Assembly (NCBI GenBank): GCA_023423695.1
Contig: JAFAFA010000011.1
Location: 62,001 to 126,000 of the forward strand
From: Pseudomonadota bacterium
GTDB lineage: Bacteria; Pseudomonadota; Alphaproteobacteria; Azospirillales; Azospirillaceae
Direction: 5' to 3'
Length of the DNA: 64,000 nt
The position numbers were made by a program, and so were the translations under genes. Below are positions 11,376 to 23,354 of this stretch, piece by piece (within the stretch, counting starts at the first letter, position 1; every line of letters begins with the position of its first letter). The notes below the pieces were generated by a model. That model made no database searches. It was not told where the DNA came from and worked only from the letters and a program-made list of their open reading frames with translations.

Positions 11376-12002
11376 TCAGTGCGGCGGATAGATGCTGGTT
11401 ATCCCGGAAATCACCGTCTGCGCCGCCAGCGCCGCCAGCACGATGCCCAGCACCCGGCTGACCGTGTGGATCACCGTGCGGCCCAGCAGCCGGCCGACCC
11501 GGTCGGCGCCCAGCAGGATCAACGTCACCCCGCCGATCACCGTCGCCGCCGCCCCCAGCACGCTGACCTGCCCCGCAACCGTGCCGCCGGTGCGGTCCAT
11601 CAGCAGCAGGATTGAGGTGATGGCGCCCGGCCCGGCGATCAGCGGCACCGCCAGCGGGAAGACGGCGATGTCGTGGGCGTCCTCGTCCGTCATCGCCTCG
11701 CCGGTGTCGCGCTCCTTCCGTTCGGAGCGCTTGGCGAACAGCATCTCGAAGGCGATCCAGAACAGCAGCGCGCCGCCGGCGATGCGGAAGGCCGGCATCT
11801 CGATCGACAGTGTCTGCAGCACGACCTTGCCGAAATAGGCGAAGAAGACCAGCACCACGAAGGCGATGGCGGTGCCGCGCAACGCGATGATCCGCTTGTG
11901 CCGGTCATCGAAGCCGCGGGTCAGCGCGATGAACAGCGGCACCAGACCCGGCGGGTCGACGACGACGAAAAAGACGACGAGATTGCTGATGTAGTCCGAC
12001 AA
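11376..12002 (-). CDS. MarC family integral membrane protein
   Basis: The 208-residue protein has six predicted membrane helices and matches the MarC/UPF0056 family. It shows VVDPPGLVPLFIALTRG at the start, RIAGGALLFWIAFEML in the middle and the conserved PLAVPLIAGPGAI. The transported substrate of this family is not established. It appears to start with TTG at 12002: no ATG or GTG lies between this codon and the upstream in-frame stop, and a GGAG lies about seven bases upstream of the TTG. It lies 66 bases downstream of the nuclease-like gene on the same strand, with an inverted repeat between them. Confidence 0.88.
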   Translation of the reverse strand: MSDYISNLVVFFVVVDPPGLVPLFIALTRGFDDRHKRIIALRGTAIAFVVLVFFAYFGKVVLQTLSIEMPAFRIAGGALLFWIAFEMLFAKRSERKERDTGEAMTDEDAHDIAVFPLAVPLIAGPGAITSILLLMDRTGGTVAGQVSVLGAAATVIGGVTLILLGADRVGRLLGRTVIHTVSRVLGIVLAALAAQTVISGITSIYPPH

Positions 12003-12010
12003 AGCCGGCT

Positions 12011-12056
12011 CCAGCCTATGGGATCGTGGATTGGCAGTCCCAAATCATAGGCTTGG
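12011..12056 (-). repeat. Inverted repeat between the nuclease-like gene and marC
   Basis: The arms GCCTATG (12014-12020) and CATAGGC (12046-12052) are perfectly complementary. They extend outward by three more pairs (CCA/TGG) around one unpaired T. The loop is 25 bases. No T-run follows on the minus strand, so it is not a standard intrinsic terminator. It could be an operator or an RNA structure ahead of the TTG start of the MarC-family gene. Confidence 0.45.
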
Positions 12057-12068
12057 CGGTGCGGGGTG

Positions 12069-12761
12069 TCACCCCTCCGCCAGCGCATGTGCGAACGCCT
12101 CCACCCCCTGCACACCCGCCGGGGTCAGCCCATAGGTGCCGCGCCCCACCCGTTCGAACCAGCCATAGACGTTGCGCAGCAGCATCGGCCCGACATCCTT
12201 CGGCGCTCCCGCCTTGCGCAGCGCCGCGACGGTCAGCGGCCCGTCGCGGAGCATGCGGGCGATGCGCAGGGCATCCTGGCGATAGGCGGTGACGATGGCG
12301 ACACGGGTGGAGCCGCCGCGGTTGGGATCGCCGACGCGGCGGGCATGCTCCCCCAGCAGCCGGTGGGTGCGCTTCTTGTCCTTGCGCGGGCTGTAGGGCA
12401 CCGGATCGAGCAGCACGGCGACGCGTTGTCCCTCCGCCAGCCCCGGATCGACCATCAGCAGGCCGAGCCCCAGCCGCCGGCAGAGCTTCTTCACGTCGCC
12501 GTCGAGGGGAGACGGCCCGGTGGCCTTGCGCCCCGGCTGCGGCACGGCGAGATAGACGCTGTCGCTGATCGCCAGCCGGTCCACCCCCTGCAGCACGAGG
12601 TCGAGCGTGAAGCGCTTCTTCAGTTCGACGATCACCGGCGGCTCGCCCCCGCGCGTGGCGACGAGATCGCAACCGTGGATCTCCGCCTTCACGTCATAAC
12701 CCTGGTCTTCGAGGAAGGCTTTGACGGGGGCGTAGAGGTCGGTTTCGGCGGTGACGGTCAA
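12069..12761 (-). CDS. PD-(D/E)XK-type nuclease-like protein (DUF2161 family)
   Basis: The 230-residue protein resembles DUF2161, described as putative PD-(D/E)XK phosphodiesterases. The N-terminal domain has the expected spacing of acidic and basic residues: Asp32 in GCDLVA, then Glu46 and Lys48 in IVELKK. A basic middle stretch (YSPRKDKKRTHRLLGEHARR) and a C-terminal segment that looks like a winged helix (VAALRKAGAPKDV ... GRGTYGLTPAG) follow. The start is TTG at 12761, overlapping the ccdB stop as TTGA, so translation is probably coupled to the toxin gene. The target of the enzyme is unknown. Confidence 0.8.
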   Translation of the reverse strand: MTVTAETDLYAPVKAFLEDQGYDVKAEIHGCDLVATRGGEPPVIVELKKRFTLDLVLQGVDRLAISDSVYLAVPQPGRKATGPSPLDGDVKKLCRRLGLGLLMVDPGLAEGQRVAVLLDPVPYSPRKDKKRTHRLLGEHARRVGDPNRGGSTRVAIVTAYRQDALRIARMLRDGPLTVAALRKAGAPKDVGPMLLRNVYGWFERVGRGTYGLTPAGVQGVEAFAHALAEG

Positions 12762-13078
12762 AAGTCGCCTGTCAGAACATCGATGGCGCGGCGGATCAGA
12801 GAATGCGACTCTGCCAATGACGCGACGACGGGACCGATCTCGGAAACCGATACGGCTGCCATCTCAGGCGTCATAACAACGAGCGGCTCTTCAAGGATAG
12901 TAACGACAGGCATCACATCTTTGATCCGTGTGGGAGCCTGCTGCATCCGCCTTAACGGAACGACCAGTTTCGACACATGGATGTCAATGAAATCGCCCTG
13001 CACGATGAGCACATAAGGGACTGGATGCGTGCGCGAATCTCGCGCCGCTGGATTGAGGCACACATCCAGGAAACGCAT
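12758..13078 (-). CDS. ccdB: CcdB family toxin
   Basis: The 106-residue protein aligns by eye along its length with CcdB of plasmid F. Matching segments are YVLIVQGDFID, SKLVVPL, DVMPVVTILEEPLVVMTPEMAAVSVSEIG (here split by me into the beta-strand core) and a C-terminal helix SHSLIRRAIDVL. CcdB inhibits DNA gyrase. The F-plasmid protein ends in WGI, residues that contact gyrase; this one ends in GDF, so gyrase poisoning is not assured. The start shares one base with the ccdA stop (TGATG) and the stop overlaps the nuclease-like gene. It may be a chromosomal toxin with an altered target or a decayed one. Confidence 0.85.
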   Translation of the reverse strand: MRFLDVCLNPAARDSRTHPVPYVLIVQGDFIDIHVSKLVVPLRRMQQAPTRIKDVMPVVTILEEPLVVMTPEMAAVSVSEIGPVVASLAESHSLIRRAIDVLTGDF

Positions 13079-13263
13079 CAGAAGAGCCGTTTACCGTCAC
13101 CGAACAGACCGTTCTTCAGCACATGTTCATCGAACGCTCTGAACGCCTCGCGATTTTCCTCCATCCAGCGCTGCTTGTCGGCCTCACTTGGACGGACCTG
13201 ATCGTACTCACCCCTTGGCCGCAAAGAGCGGTCGCCGTCGGTTCTGACTGCTTCAGTCGCCAT
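13078..13263 (-). CDS. ccdA: CcdA family antitoxin
   Basis: The 61-residue protein from ATG 13263 has a charged middle and the typical CcdA C-terminal toxin-binding tail, here WMEENREAFRAFDEHVLKNG followed by LFGDGKRLF. Plasmid CcdA has a ribbon-helix-helix DNA-binding N-terminus. Here the first 25 residues are short and do not show a clear one, so autoregulation is uncertain. A longer reading from upstream starts adds residues without recognisable structure. The gene ends exactly where ccdB begins (TGATG). Confidence 0.82.
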   Translation of the reverse strand: MATEAVRTDGDRSLRPRGEYDQVRPSEADKQRWMEENREAFRAFDEHVLKNGLFGDGKRLF

Positions 13264-13372
13264 CGCTCCGCCCCTGCTGATCGTTTCACCAAGCTGAAAA
13301 TAGGACCGTATTCTGACCATGTCCAGCATCGGAAGGCGAGAAGGGGAAGGCATGACGCCTCCCCCATCGCCG

Positions 13373-15526
<2,154 letters not shown>

Positions 15527-15587
15527 CGACGCCTCCTGAGGGCTTCTTATGCACAGGTAAATTGTCAGTGCGTTTCCTCCCGATGCA

Positions 15588-15624
15588 CCCCCTTCCACCG
15601 GACGGACGGGCCGGTGGAAGGGGG
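15588..15624 (-). repeat. Strong hairpin between pccA and mutB
   Basis: A perfect 14-base-pair inverted repeat: the arm at 15588-15601 (CCCCCTTCCACCGG) pairs with 15611-15624, around a 9-base loop. It lies in the 143-base gap between the pccA stop and the mutB start. No T-run follows on the minus strand, so it is not an ordinary intrinsic terminator. An RNA processing or stability element that sets different levels for pcc and mut transcripts, or a repeat unit, would fit. Confidence 0.75.
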
Positions 15625-15669
15625 GCTGGGGGTACGCTTCCTCTCGGTACTGTTCTTCTTATTATACGG

Positions 15670-17670
<2,001 letters not shown>

Positions 17671-17681
17671 GCTGCCGGCCC

Positions 17682-19214
17682 TCACAGCGGAATGTTGTCG
17701 TGCTTGCGCCAGGGGTTCTGGAGCTGCTTGTTCTTCAGCATGGACAGCGCCTTCGTGATGCGGCGGCGGGTTCCGTGCGGCATGATGACGTCGTCGATGT
17801 AACCGCGCGAGGCGGCGACGAAGGGATTGGCGAACTTCTGCTTGTACTCTTCCGTACGCGCCTCGATCTTCTCGGCGTCGCCGATGTCGCTGCGGAAAAT
17901 GATTTCCACGGCACCCTTGGCGCCCATCACCGCGATTTCCGCCGAGGGCCACGCATAGTTCACGTCGCCGCGCAGATGCTTGGACGACATCACGTCGTAC
18001 GCGCCGCCGTACGCCTTGCGGGTGATGACCGTCACCTTCGGCACCGTGGCCTCGGCGTACGCGTACAGCAGCTTGGCGCCATGCTTGATAATGCCGCCAT
18101 ACTCCTGCGAGGTGCCGGGCATGAAGCCGGGGACGTCGACCAGGGTCAGGATCGGGATTTCGAAGGCGTCGCAGAAGCGCACGAAGCGCGCGGCCTTCTT
18201 GGAGCTGTCGATGTCCAGGCAGCCGGCCAGGACCATCGGCTGGTTGGCGACGATGCCGACCGTGGAGCCGTTCATCCGGGCGAAGCCGATGATGATGTTC
18301 TTGGCGTATTCCGGCTGGAGTTCGAAGAAGTCGCCCTCGTCCACGATCTTGAGGATCAGTTCCTTCATGTCGTAGGGCTTGTTCGGGTTCTCCGGCACCA
18401 GCGTGTCGAGCGAGAAATCCTCGCGGTCGAGCGGGTCGGCGCAGGGACGGACCGGCGCCTTCTCGCGGTTCGACGACGGCAGGAAATCGACGAAGCGGCG
18501 CAGCTGCAGCAGGGCCTCGACGTCGTTCTCGAAAGCCAGATCGGCCACGCCCGACTTGGTGGAGTGGGTGACGGCGCCGCCCAGCTCTTCCGCGGTCACG
18601 ACCTCGTGGGTGACGGTCTTCACCACGTCCGGCCCGGTGACGAACATGTAGGAGCTGTCCTTCACCATGAAGATGAAGTCTGTCATCGCCGGCGAATACA
18701 CCGCACCGCCGGCGCACGGCCCCATGATCAGCGAGATCTGCGGGATGACGCCCGACGCGTCGACGTTGCGCTGGAACACCTCGGCATAGCCGCCGAGCGA
18801 GGCGACGCCCTCCTGGATGCGGGCGCCGCCCGAATCGTTCAGCCCGATGACCGGCGCGCCGACCTTCAGCGCCTGGTCCATGATCTTGCAGATCTTCTCG
18901 GCATGCGCCTCCGACAGCGCGCCGCCGAAGACCGTGAAGTCCTGGCTGAAGACGAAGACGAGGCGGCCGTTGACGGTGCCGTGGCCGGTCACCACGCCGT
19001 CGCCCGGGACCTTCTGGTTCTCCATGCCGAAGTCGATGCAGCGGTGTTCGACGAACATGTCGAACTCCTCGAACGACCCTTCGTCGAGGAACAGCTCGAT
19101 CCGCTCGCGCGCGGTCAGCTTGCCTTTGGCGTGCTGGCCGGCGATGCGCTTCTCACCGCCGCCCAGCCGCGCCGCGGCGCGCTTGGACTCCAACTTGGCC
19201 AGAATGTCTTGCAT
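17682..19214 (-). CDS. pccB: Propionyl-CoA carboxylase, carboxyltransferase beta subunit
   Basis: The 510-residue subunit transfers the carboxyl group from biotin to propionyl-CoA, giving (S)-methylmalonyl-CoA. Seen motifs include LNDSGGARIQEGVASLGGYA, the oxyanion-hole segment MGPCAGGAVYSPA, and in the C-domain VDVPGFMPGTSQEYGGIIKHGAK and ITRKAYGGAYDVMSSKH. The start at 19214 gives the normal family length; an upstream ATG in the same frame would extend into the operator region. It is the first gene of pccB-pccA-mutB and is divergent from pccR. Confidence 0.96.
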   Translation of the reverse strand: MQDILAKLESKRAAARLGGGEKRIAGQHAKGKLTARERIELFLDEGSFEEFDMFVEHRCIDFGMENQKVPGDGVVTGHGTVNGRLVFVFSQDFTVFGGALSEAHAEKICKIMDQALKVGAPVIGLNDSGGARIQEGVASLGGYAEVFQRNVDASGVIPQISLIMGPCAGGAVYSPAMTDFIFMVKDSSYMFVTGPDVVKTVTHEVVTAEELGGAVTHSTKSGVADLAFENDVEALLQLRRFVDFLPSSNREKAPVRPCADPLDREDFSLDTLVPENPNKPYDMKELILKIVDEGDFFELQPEYAKNIIIGFARMNGSTVGIVANQPMVLAGCLDIDSSKKAARFVRFCDAFEIPILTLVDVPGFMPGTSQEYGGIIKHGAKLLYAYAEATVPKVTVITRKAYGGAYDVMSSKHLRGDVNYAWPSAEIAVMGAKGAVEIIFRSDIGDAEKIEARTEEYKQKFANPFVAASRGYIDDVIMPHGTRRRITKALSMLKNKQLQNPWRKHDNIPL

Positions 19215-19301
19215 CGGGCGTTCCCATATCCTTGGCGTCGCAGTGACGGTCCCCGCTCCGGCGTCAAGCGACGCAATCATTCACCGGAACGCCGCGGATT
19301 A

Positions 19302-19401
19302 TTCACAAACTTCGCAGCGCTTCAAACAGCCTCTTCGCAAAAACGTGCGAAGTTGCGAAGCCCTTTGCAAATATGGCTTTGCGCTTGCTAAGATTGCGAA
19401 G
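19302..19401. promoter_or_regulatory. Operator cluster between pccB and pccR
   Basis: At least six copies of a TTTGCAAA-like octamer lie in this 100-base stretch: TTCACAAA at 19302, TTCGCAGC at 19311, TTCGCAAA at 19334, GTTGCGAA at 19352, TTTGCAAA at 19364 and ATTGCGAA at 19393, with looser matches at 19344 and 19378. The pair at 19352-19371 is two octamers four bases apart. As I recall, published PccR sites in Rhodobacter have this form (TTTGCAAA, four bases, TTTGCAAA). The divergent layout suggests that PccR controls both pccB and itself here. Confidence 0.75.
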
Positions 19402-19446
19402 AACGGCGGATTCCCAAGACCGCCTTGCGGGCGGGATTTTACAGGT

Positions 19447-20907
19447 ATGCAAAGGAAACTGTTCCTGGGCTACAAGCTTCGCCGCCTGCGCGAGCAGCGC
19501 GGCCTGACCCAGGCGTCGCTGGCCAAGACGCTGGAGCTTTCCCCCAGCTATCTCAACCAGTTGGAGAACAACCAGCGCCCGCTGACCCTGCCGGTGCTGA
19601 TGCGGATCGCCGCCACCTTCGAGCTGGAACTGTCCGCCTTCCTGGAGGACGAGGACAGCCGGCTGGTCTCCGACCTGCGCGAGGCGCTGGCCGACCCGCT
19701 CTTCGCCGGGGCGCCGCTGACCTTGGGCGAGCTGCGCAGCGTGGTGGGCTCCAGCCCGGAACTGGCGCGCAGGGTGCTCAGCCTGCATCAGGCCTATCAG
19801 AAGCTGCACGAGCGGGTGCAGTCGCTGGCCGACAGCCTGTCCAACCGCGAACCCAGCAGTCAGGAAGGCGACAGCTTTGCCGGCCCGCAATTCCCATACG
19901 AGGAGGTGCGGGACTATTTCCACTACTGCAACAACTACATCGGCCCATTGGACGAGGCGGCGGAACGCCTCTGGGACACCGAGAAGATCCATTCCGGGTC
20001 GCTGCTGAACGAACTTGCCGCCTATCTGAAGCGCCGCCACGACGTGCGGGTGAAGATCGTCGCCGACGAGGCGGGCGAGACCGCGATGCGCAGCTATGAC
20101 GCCTCCACCGGCACGCTACGCCTGTCCGCCCTGCTGACCAGTTCCAGCCGAGCCTTCCACATGGCGAACCAGATCGCGCTGCTGGAGTTCGGCGACCTGA
20201 TCGACGATCTGGTGGATCAGGCCAAATTCTCCAGCGAGGATGCCCGGTCGATCTGCCGGGTCGGGCTCGCCAACTATTTCGCCGGCGCGCTGGTCATGCC
20301 CTACCGTGCCTTCGCGGCCCAGGCCCGCGCCCTGCGCCACGATGTGGAACAGCTGCAAAGCCGCTTCTCCGCCAGCTTCGAGCAGGTCTGCCACCGGCTT
20401 TCCACCCTGCAGCGGCCGGGCGCGCGCGGCCTGCCCTTCTATTTCGTGCGGGTCGACATGGCCGGCAACATCACCAAGCGCCATTCCGCCACCCGCTTCC
20501 ACTTCGCCCGCTTCGGCGGTGCCTGCCCGCTGTGGAACGTGCACGAGGCCTTCGCCCAGCCCGGCAAGATCCTGGTGCAGTTCGCCCAGATGCCCGACCG
20601 AACCACCTACATCAGCATCGCCCGCACCGTGACCAAGCGCGGCGGCGCCTATCTGAAGCCGTCGCGGCAGTTCGCCGTCGGGCTGGGCTGCGAGGCCAGC
20701 CACGCGCCGGAGTTGGTCTATGCCGCCGGCATCGACATCACCGACGTCAAGGCCGCGGTGCCGATCGGCGTCAACTGCCGCCTGTGCGAGCGCACCGATT
20801 GCCAGCAGCGCGCCTTCCCGCCGATCGGGAGCGAGTTGCGGGTGAACGAGCACCACCGCAGCTTCGTCCCCTACCTCTTCAACCCGCCGGATGCTCCACC
20901 CCGCTGA
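19447..20907 (+). CDS. pccR: PccR-type short-chain acyl-CoA responsive regulator
   Basis: The 486-residue protein belongs to the ScfR group of XRE regulators, which control propionyl-CoA or related assimilation. An N-terminal helix-turn-helix (residues 8-62, YKLRRLREQRGLTQASLAKT) is followed by an IrrE-like/DUF955 region around residues 180-290 and a C-terminal domain with the cysteine cluster CRLCERTDC. The gene faces pccB across the operator cluster. The ATG at 19447 is chosen because it begins directly at the helix-turn-helix; the frame is open far upstream inside pccB antisense, which is chance. The Shine-Dalgarno signal is weak. Confidence 0.92.
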   Translation: MQRKLFLGYKLRRLREQRGLTQASLAKTLELSPSYLNQLENNQRPLTLPVLMRIAATFELELSAFLEDEDSRLVSDLREALADPLFAGAPLTLGELRSVVGSSPELARRVLSLHQAYQKLHERVQSLADSLSNREPSSQEGDSFAGPQFPYEEVRDYFHYCNNYIGPLDEAAERLWDTEKIHSGSLLNELAAYLKRRHDVRVKIVADEAGETAMRSYDASTGTLRLSALLTSSSRAFHMANQIALLEFGDLIDDLVDQAKFSSEDARSICRVGLANYFAGALVMPYRAFAAQARALRHDVEQLQSRFSASFEQVCHRLSTLQRPGARGLPFYFVRVDMAGNITKRHSATRFHFARFGGACPLWNVHEAFAQPGKILVQFAQMPDRTTYISIARTVTKRGGAYLKPSRQFAVGLGCEASHAPELVYAAGIDITDVKAAVPIGVNCRLCERTDCQQRAFPPIGSELRVNEHHRSFVPYLFNPPDAPPR

Positions 20908-21041
20908 CCGGACCACCGGAGGGAGAGGCCAGTTGGCCCGCCGCTTGCTGAGAACGGGTCGCAAGATCGGAAAAGCTGTGCCCACGGGCACGTCCGGCCC
21001 CGATCTCTGCAAGCTGCGTTGCATTTTGCCAATGGCGGGTC

Positions 21042-21926
21042 ATGGACGGTGACAATCTGCATCACGCTCCCGGCGGGAGGGTGACGGCCTTCGCCCCGGA
21101 GGCGCTGGCCCGCATGCTGTCGGTATCGGCCGCGGCACTGGCCCAGGCGCGCGATGTCGCGCTGGACGTCAGCGTGCTGAACGGCACGCCGCCGCGGCTG
21201 GTCGGCGATGCCGGGACCGTGGGTGCGCTCTGCACCGCACTCGCGGCGAGCGCCATCGCCAGCACCGATCCGGGCTCCGGCCGGCTGGAGGTCCGCCTGT
21301 CGGCCCTGCCGGTGGGGGAGGAGCGGGTGACCTTGCGGGCGGAACTGGCCGGCCGCTTCGACACCCACGGTGAAGCCGGCTTCTGCCACGAACTCGCCCG
21401 CCGTCTGCTGGCGGCCCTGGGGGCACGGATGGACATGGACCACGGGATGGACGGCATGCGGCGGGTGAGGCTGGACATGCCGGTCGCCCTGCCCTCCCGC
21501 ACCACCGACGCCGACCGGCTGATGACCTGGGCCCGCTCGCGCGGCGGCCGGCTGCTGGTGGTGGACGACAGCGCCACCAACCGGATGGTGGTGGCCGGGC
21601 TGCTGGCCAAGGCAGGGTTTTCGGTCGAGACCGCCACCGGCGGGGCGGAGGCCGTGGAGGCCGTCGCCCAGGCGCCGGTGCCGCCCGAAGCGGTGTTGAT
21701 GGACGTCGCCATGCCGGACATGGACGGGGTGACGGCCACCACCACCATCCGCTCGCTGGGCGACGCGCGTGCCCGTATCCCGATCATCGCCGTCACCGCC
21801 AATGCCCAGCCGGAGGACCGCGTGCGCTGCCTCGCCGCCGGCATGAACGACTACCTCACCAAGCCGGTCCGCCGCGCCGACCTGCTCGGCGCGCTGGAAC
21901 GCTGGCTGGCGCCGCTGCCGGCGTGA
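21042..21926 (+). CDS. Response regulator with a degenerate kinase-like N-terminus
   Basis: The 294-residue protein has a clear receiver domain at about 168-292, with acidic pocket Asp175/Asp176, phosphoacceptor Asp221 in LMDVAMPDMDG, Thr252 and Lys274 in LTKPV. Residues 45-150 look like a worn-down HATPase domain. The order PPRLVGD ... ALCTALAASAI ... RLDMPVALP follows the N-box region and the end of hybrid kinases, but the N-box Asn and the glycine boxes are absent. There is no dimerisation/His domain. It resembles the tail of a hybrid kinase that lost its kinase function. No output domain is present. Its partner kinase is not adjacent. Confidence 0.85.
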   Translation: MDGDNLHHAPGGRVTAFAPEALARMLSVSAAALAQARDVALDVSVLNGTPPRLVGDAGTVGALCTALAASAIASTDPGSGRLEVRLSALPVGEERVTLRAELAGRFDTHGEAGFCHELARRLLAALGARMDMDHGMDGMRRVRLDMPVALPSRTTDADRLMTWARSRGGRLLVVDDSATNRMVVAGLLAKAGFSVETATGGAEAVEAVAQAPVPPEAVLMDVAMPDMDGVTATTTIRSLGDARARIPIIAVTANAQPEDRVRCLAAGMNDYLTKPVRRADLLGALERWLAPLPA

Positions 21927-21930
21927 GGCC

Positions 21931-22482
21931 TCAGAAGGACGAGTCCGGCTCTTTCAGGAACGCCTCTTCCTCCGGCGTGCCGGGACGGCCGAGGATGGCG
22001 TTGCGGTGGGGGAAGCGGCCGAAGCGCTCGATGATCTCGCGGTGGCGCAGGGCATAGCGCACCGCCGTCTCGTCACCCACCCGCTCGGTGAACAGCGCCA
22101 CGGACCGTTCCTGGCTTGCGAGGTCCTCGTGATGCTCATAGGGCAGGTAGAGGAAAATCCGCTCGTCCGTGGTGCATTCCAGATCGAACCCGTTGGCGAC
22201 AGCATGGTCGCTCACGGCCCTCGCCTTGGCATCGGTGGCAAAAGCGCGCGGATCGTCGCGGAACATGTTGCGCGGCACCTGATCGAGCAGGATGCACAGC
22301 GCGATGCAGCCGTCGACATCCTCCATCCAGTGGTCGTAGTCGCCGCGGGCAGCCGCCTCGTGATGGGGGCCGAGCGTGTCGGCGACCGCCCGGTCGAAGC
22401 TTGGCGATTTGCGGAACCAATAAGGCTTCATCGCCTCGTCGAACCAGAAATCGACGATCTCGTCGATCAGCCTGTCCACCAT
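21931..22482 (-). CDS. DUF924 family protein
   Basis: The 183-residue helical, TPR-like protein matches the DUF924 family in full length. It begins with an IVDFWFDEA segment, has CIALCILLDQVPRNMFRDDPRAFATD in the middle (the family signature DQxPRNxxR) and FGRFPHRNAILGR near the end. The biochemical role is unknown. ATG 22482 has a GGAGAAG upstream; an upstream GTG would add nine basic residues. It stands alone: the petABC terminator lies upstream and the receiver gene converges four bases away. Confidence 0.88.
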   Translation of the reverse strand: MVDRLIDEIVDFWFDEAMKPYWFRKSPSFDRAVADTLGPHHEAAARGDYDHWMEDVDGCIALCILLDQVPRNMFRDDPRAFATDAKARAVSDHAVANGFDLECTTDERIFLYLPYEHHEDLASQERSVALFTERVGDETAVRYALRHREIIERFGRFPHRNAILGRPGTPEEEAFLKEPDSSF

Positions 22483-22525
22483 TCGTCTTCTCCGCACTAA
22501 GTCCGCCACCCGGACGACCCGTTCC

Positions 22526-22560
22526 CCAAAAGAAACAGGGCGCCCGAAGGGGCGCCCTGT
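22526..22560 (-). terminator. Intrinsic terminator of petABC
   Basis: A perfect 11-base-pair stem (ACAGGGCGCCC at 22535-22545 pairing with 22550-22560) closes a four-base loop. On the minus strand it is followed by TTTCTTTT. It lies 33 bases after the petC stop and before the DUF924 start, so it ends the petABC transcript. Confidence 0.93.
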
Positions 22561-22592
22561 CCAGTCTCAATTGCCTCACCGAACCGTCAGGC

Positions 22593-23354
22593 TCAGTGCA
22601 GCGTGCTCCACAGCTTGCGCTTGGTGGCATACATCAGGCCGGCCAGCACCAGCAGGAACAGGATGACCTTGACGCCCATCTGCTTGCGGGCATCCAGGTG
22701 CGGTTCCGCGGCGAAGGTCAGGAAGGTCGCCACGTCGTGCGCCTGCTGCTCCACCGTCGCCTTGGTGCCGTCGGCGAAGGTGACGCCGTCCGGCTGCAGG
22801 ATGTTCGGCATGCCGACCTGATGGCCGGGGAACACCTTGTTGTAGTTCATGCCGTCCATCAGATGGACGCCGGGCGGCGGCTCCTCGAAGCCGGTCAGGA
22901 AGGCGTAGAGGTAATCCTCGCCGCCGACGCGGGCCTTCGCCATCAGCGACAGGTCCGGCGGCAGGGCGCCGTTGTTCGACGCACGCGCCGCCTGGTCGTT
23001 GGCGAAGGGCGACGGGAAGCGGTCGGCCGGGACGGCCGGACGCATGAACATCTCGCCCGCGTCGTTCGGGCCGGCCTGCACCTCATAGCCGGCGGCGATC
23101 GCCTTCAGCTCGTCCTCGCTGAAGCCGATGCCGGCCAGGGTGCGGATCGGGACCAGACGCATAGAATGGCAGGCGGCGCAGACTTCCTTGTAGATCTGGA
23201 AGCCACGCTGGGCCGACGCCTTGTCGATGGTCCCGAAGATGCCGCTGTGCGGCCAGTTCTGCTTGGGGATATGCACGCCTTCCGCGGCCTGCGCGGCCCC
23301 GGCGATGCCGAGAGCCAGCGCCGCCGAAAGGATAGCAGTCTTCAACGCGCGCAT
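22593..23354 (-). CDS. petC: Cytochrome c1 of the bc1 complex
   Basis: The 253-residue precursor has a signal peptide (residues 1-23, ending AQAA), the haem c motif CAACH at 59-63 and a C-terminal membrane anchor (about residues 228-246) followed by a basic tail KRKLWSTLH. It accepts electrons from the Rieske protein in the periplasm and passes them to soluble or membrane cytochrome c. The ATG shares one base with the petB stop (TGATG). The transcript ends at the hairpin at 22526-22560. Confidence 0.96.
   Translation of the reverse strand: MRALKTAILSAALALGIAGAAQAAEGVHIPKQNWPHSGIFGTIDKASAQRGFQIYKEVCAACHSMRLVPIRTLAGIGFSEDELKAIAAGYEVQAGPNDAGEMFMRPAVPADRFPSPFANDQAARASNNGALPPDLSLMAKARVGGEDYLYAFLTGFEEPPPGVHLMDGMNYNKVFPGHQVGMPNILQPDGVTFADGTKATVEQQAHDVATFLTFAAEPHLDARKQMGVKVILFLLVLAGLMYATKRKLWSTLH

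Noticed and set aside
15588..15624. Hairpin between pccA and mutB as an intrinsic terminator
   Set aside because: No T-run follows on the minus strand.
17671..18717. Upstream extension of the pccA frame by about 350 codons
   Set aside because: The extension overlaps pccB in another frame and is unlike any carboxylase; the family N-terminus begins exactly at ATG 17670.
18817..19446. Upstream extension of the pccR frame
   Set aside because: It runs antisense through pccB and through the operator array; the helix-turn-helix begins at 19447.
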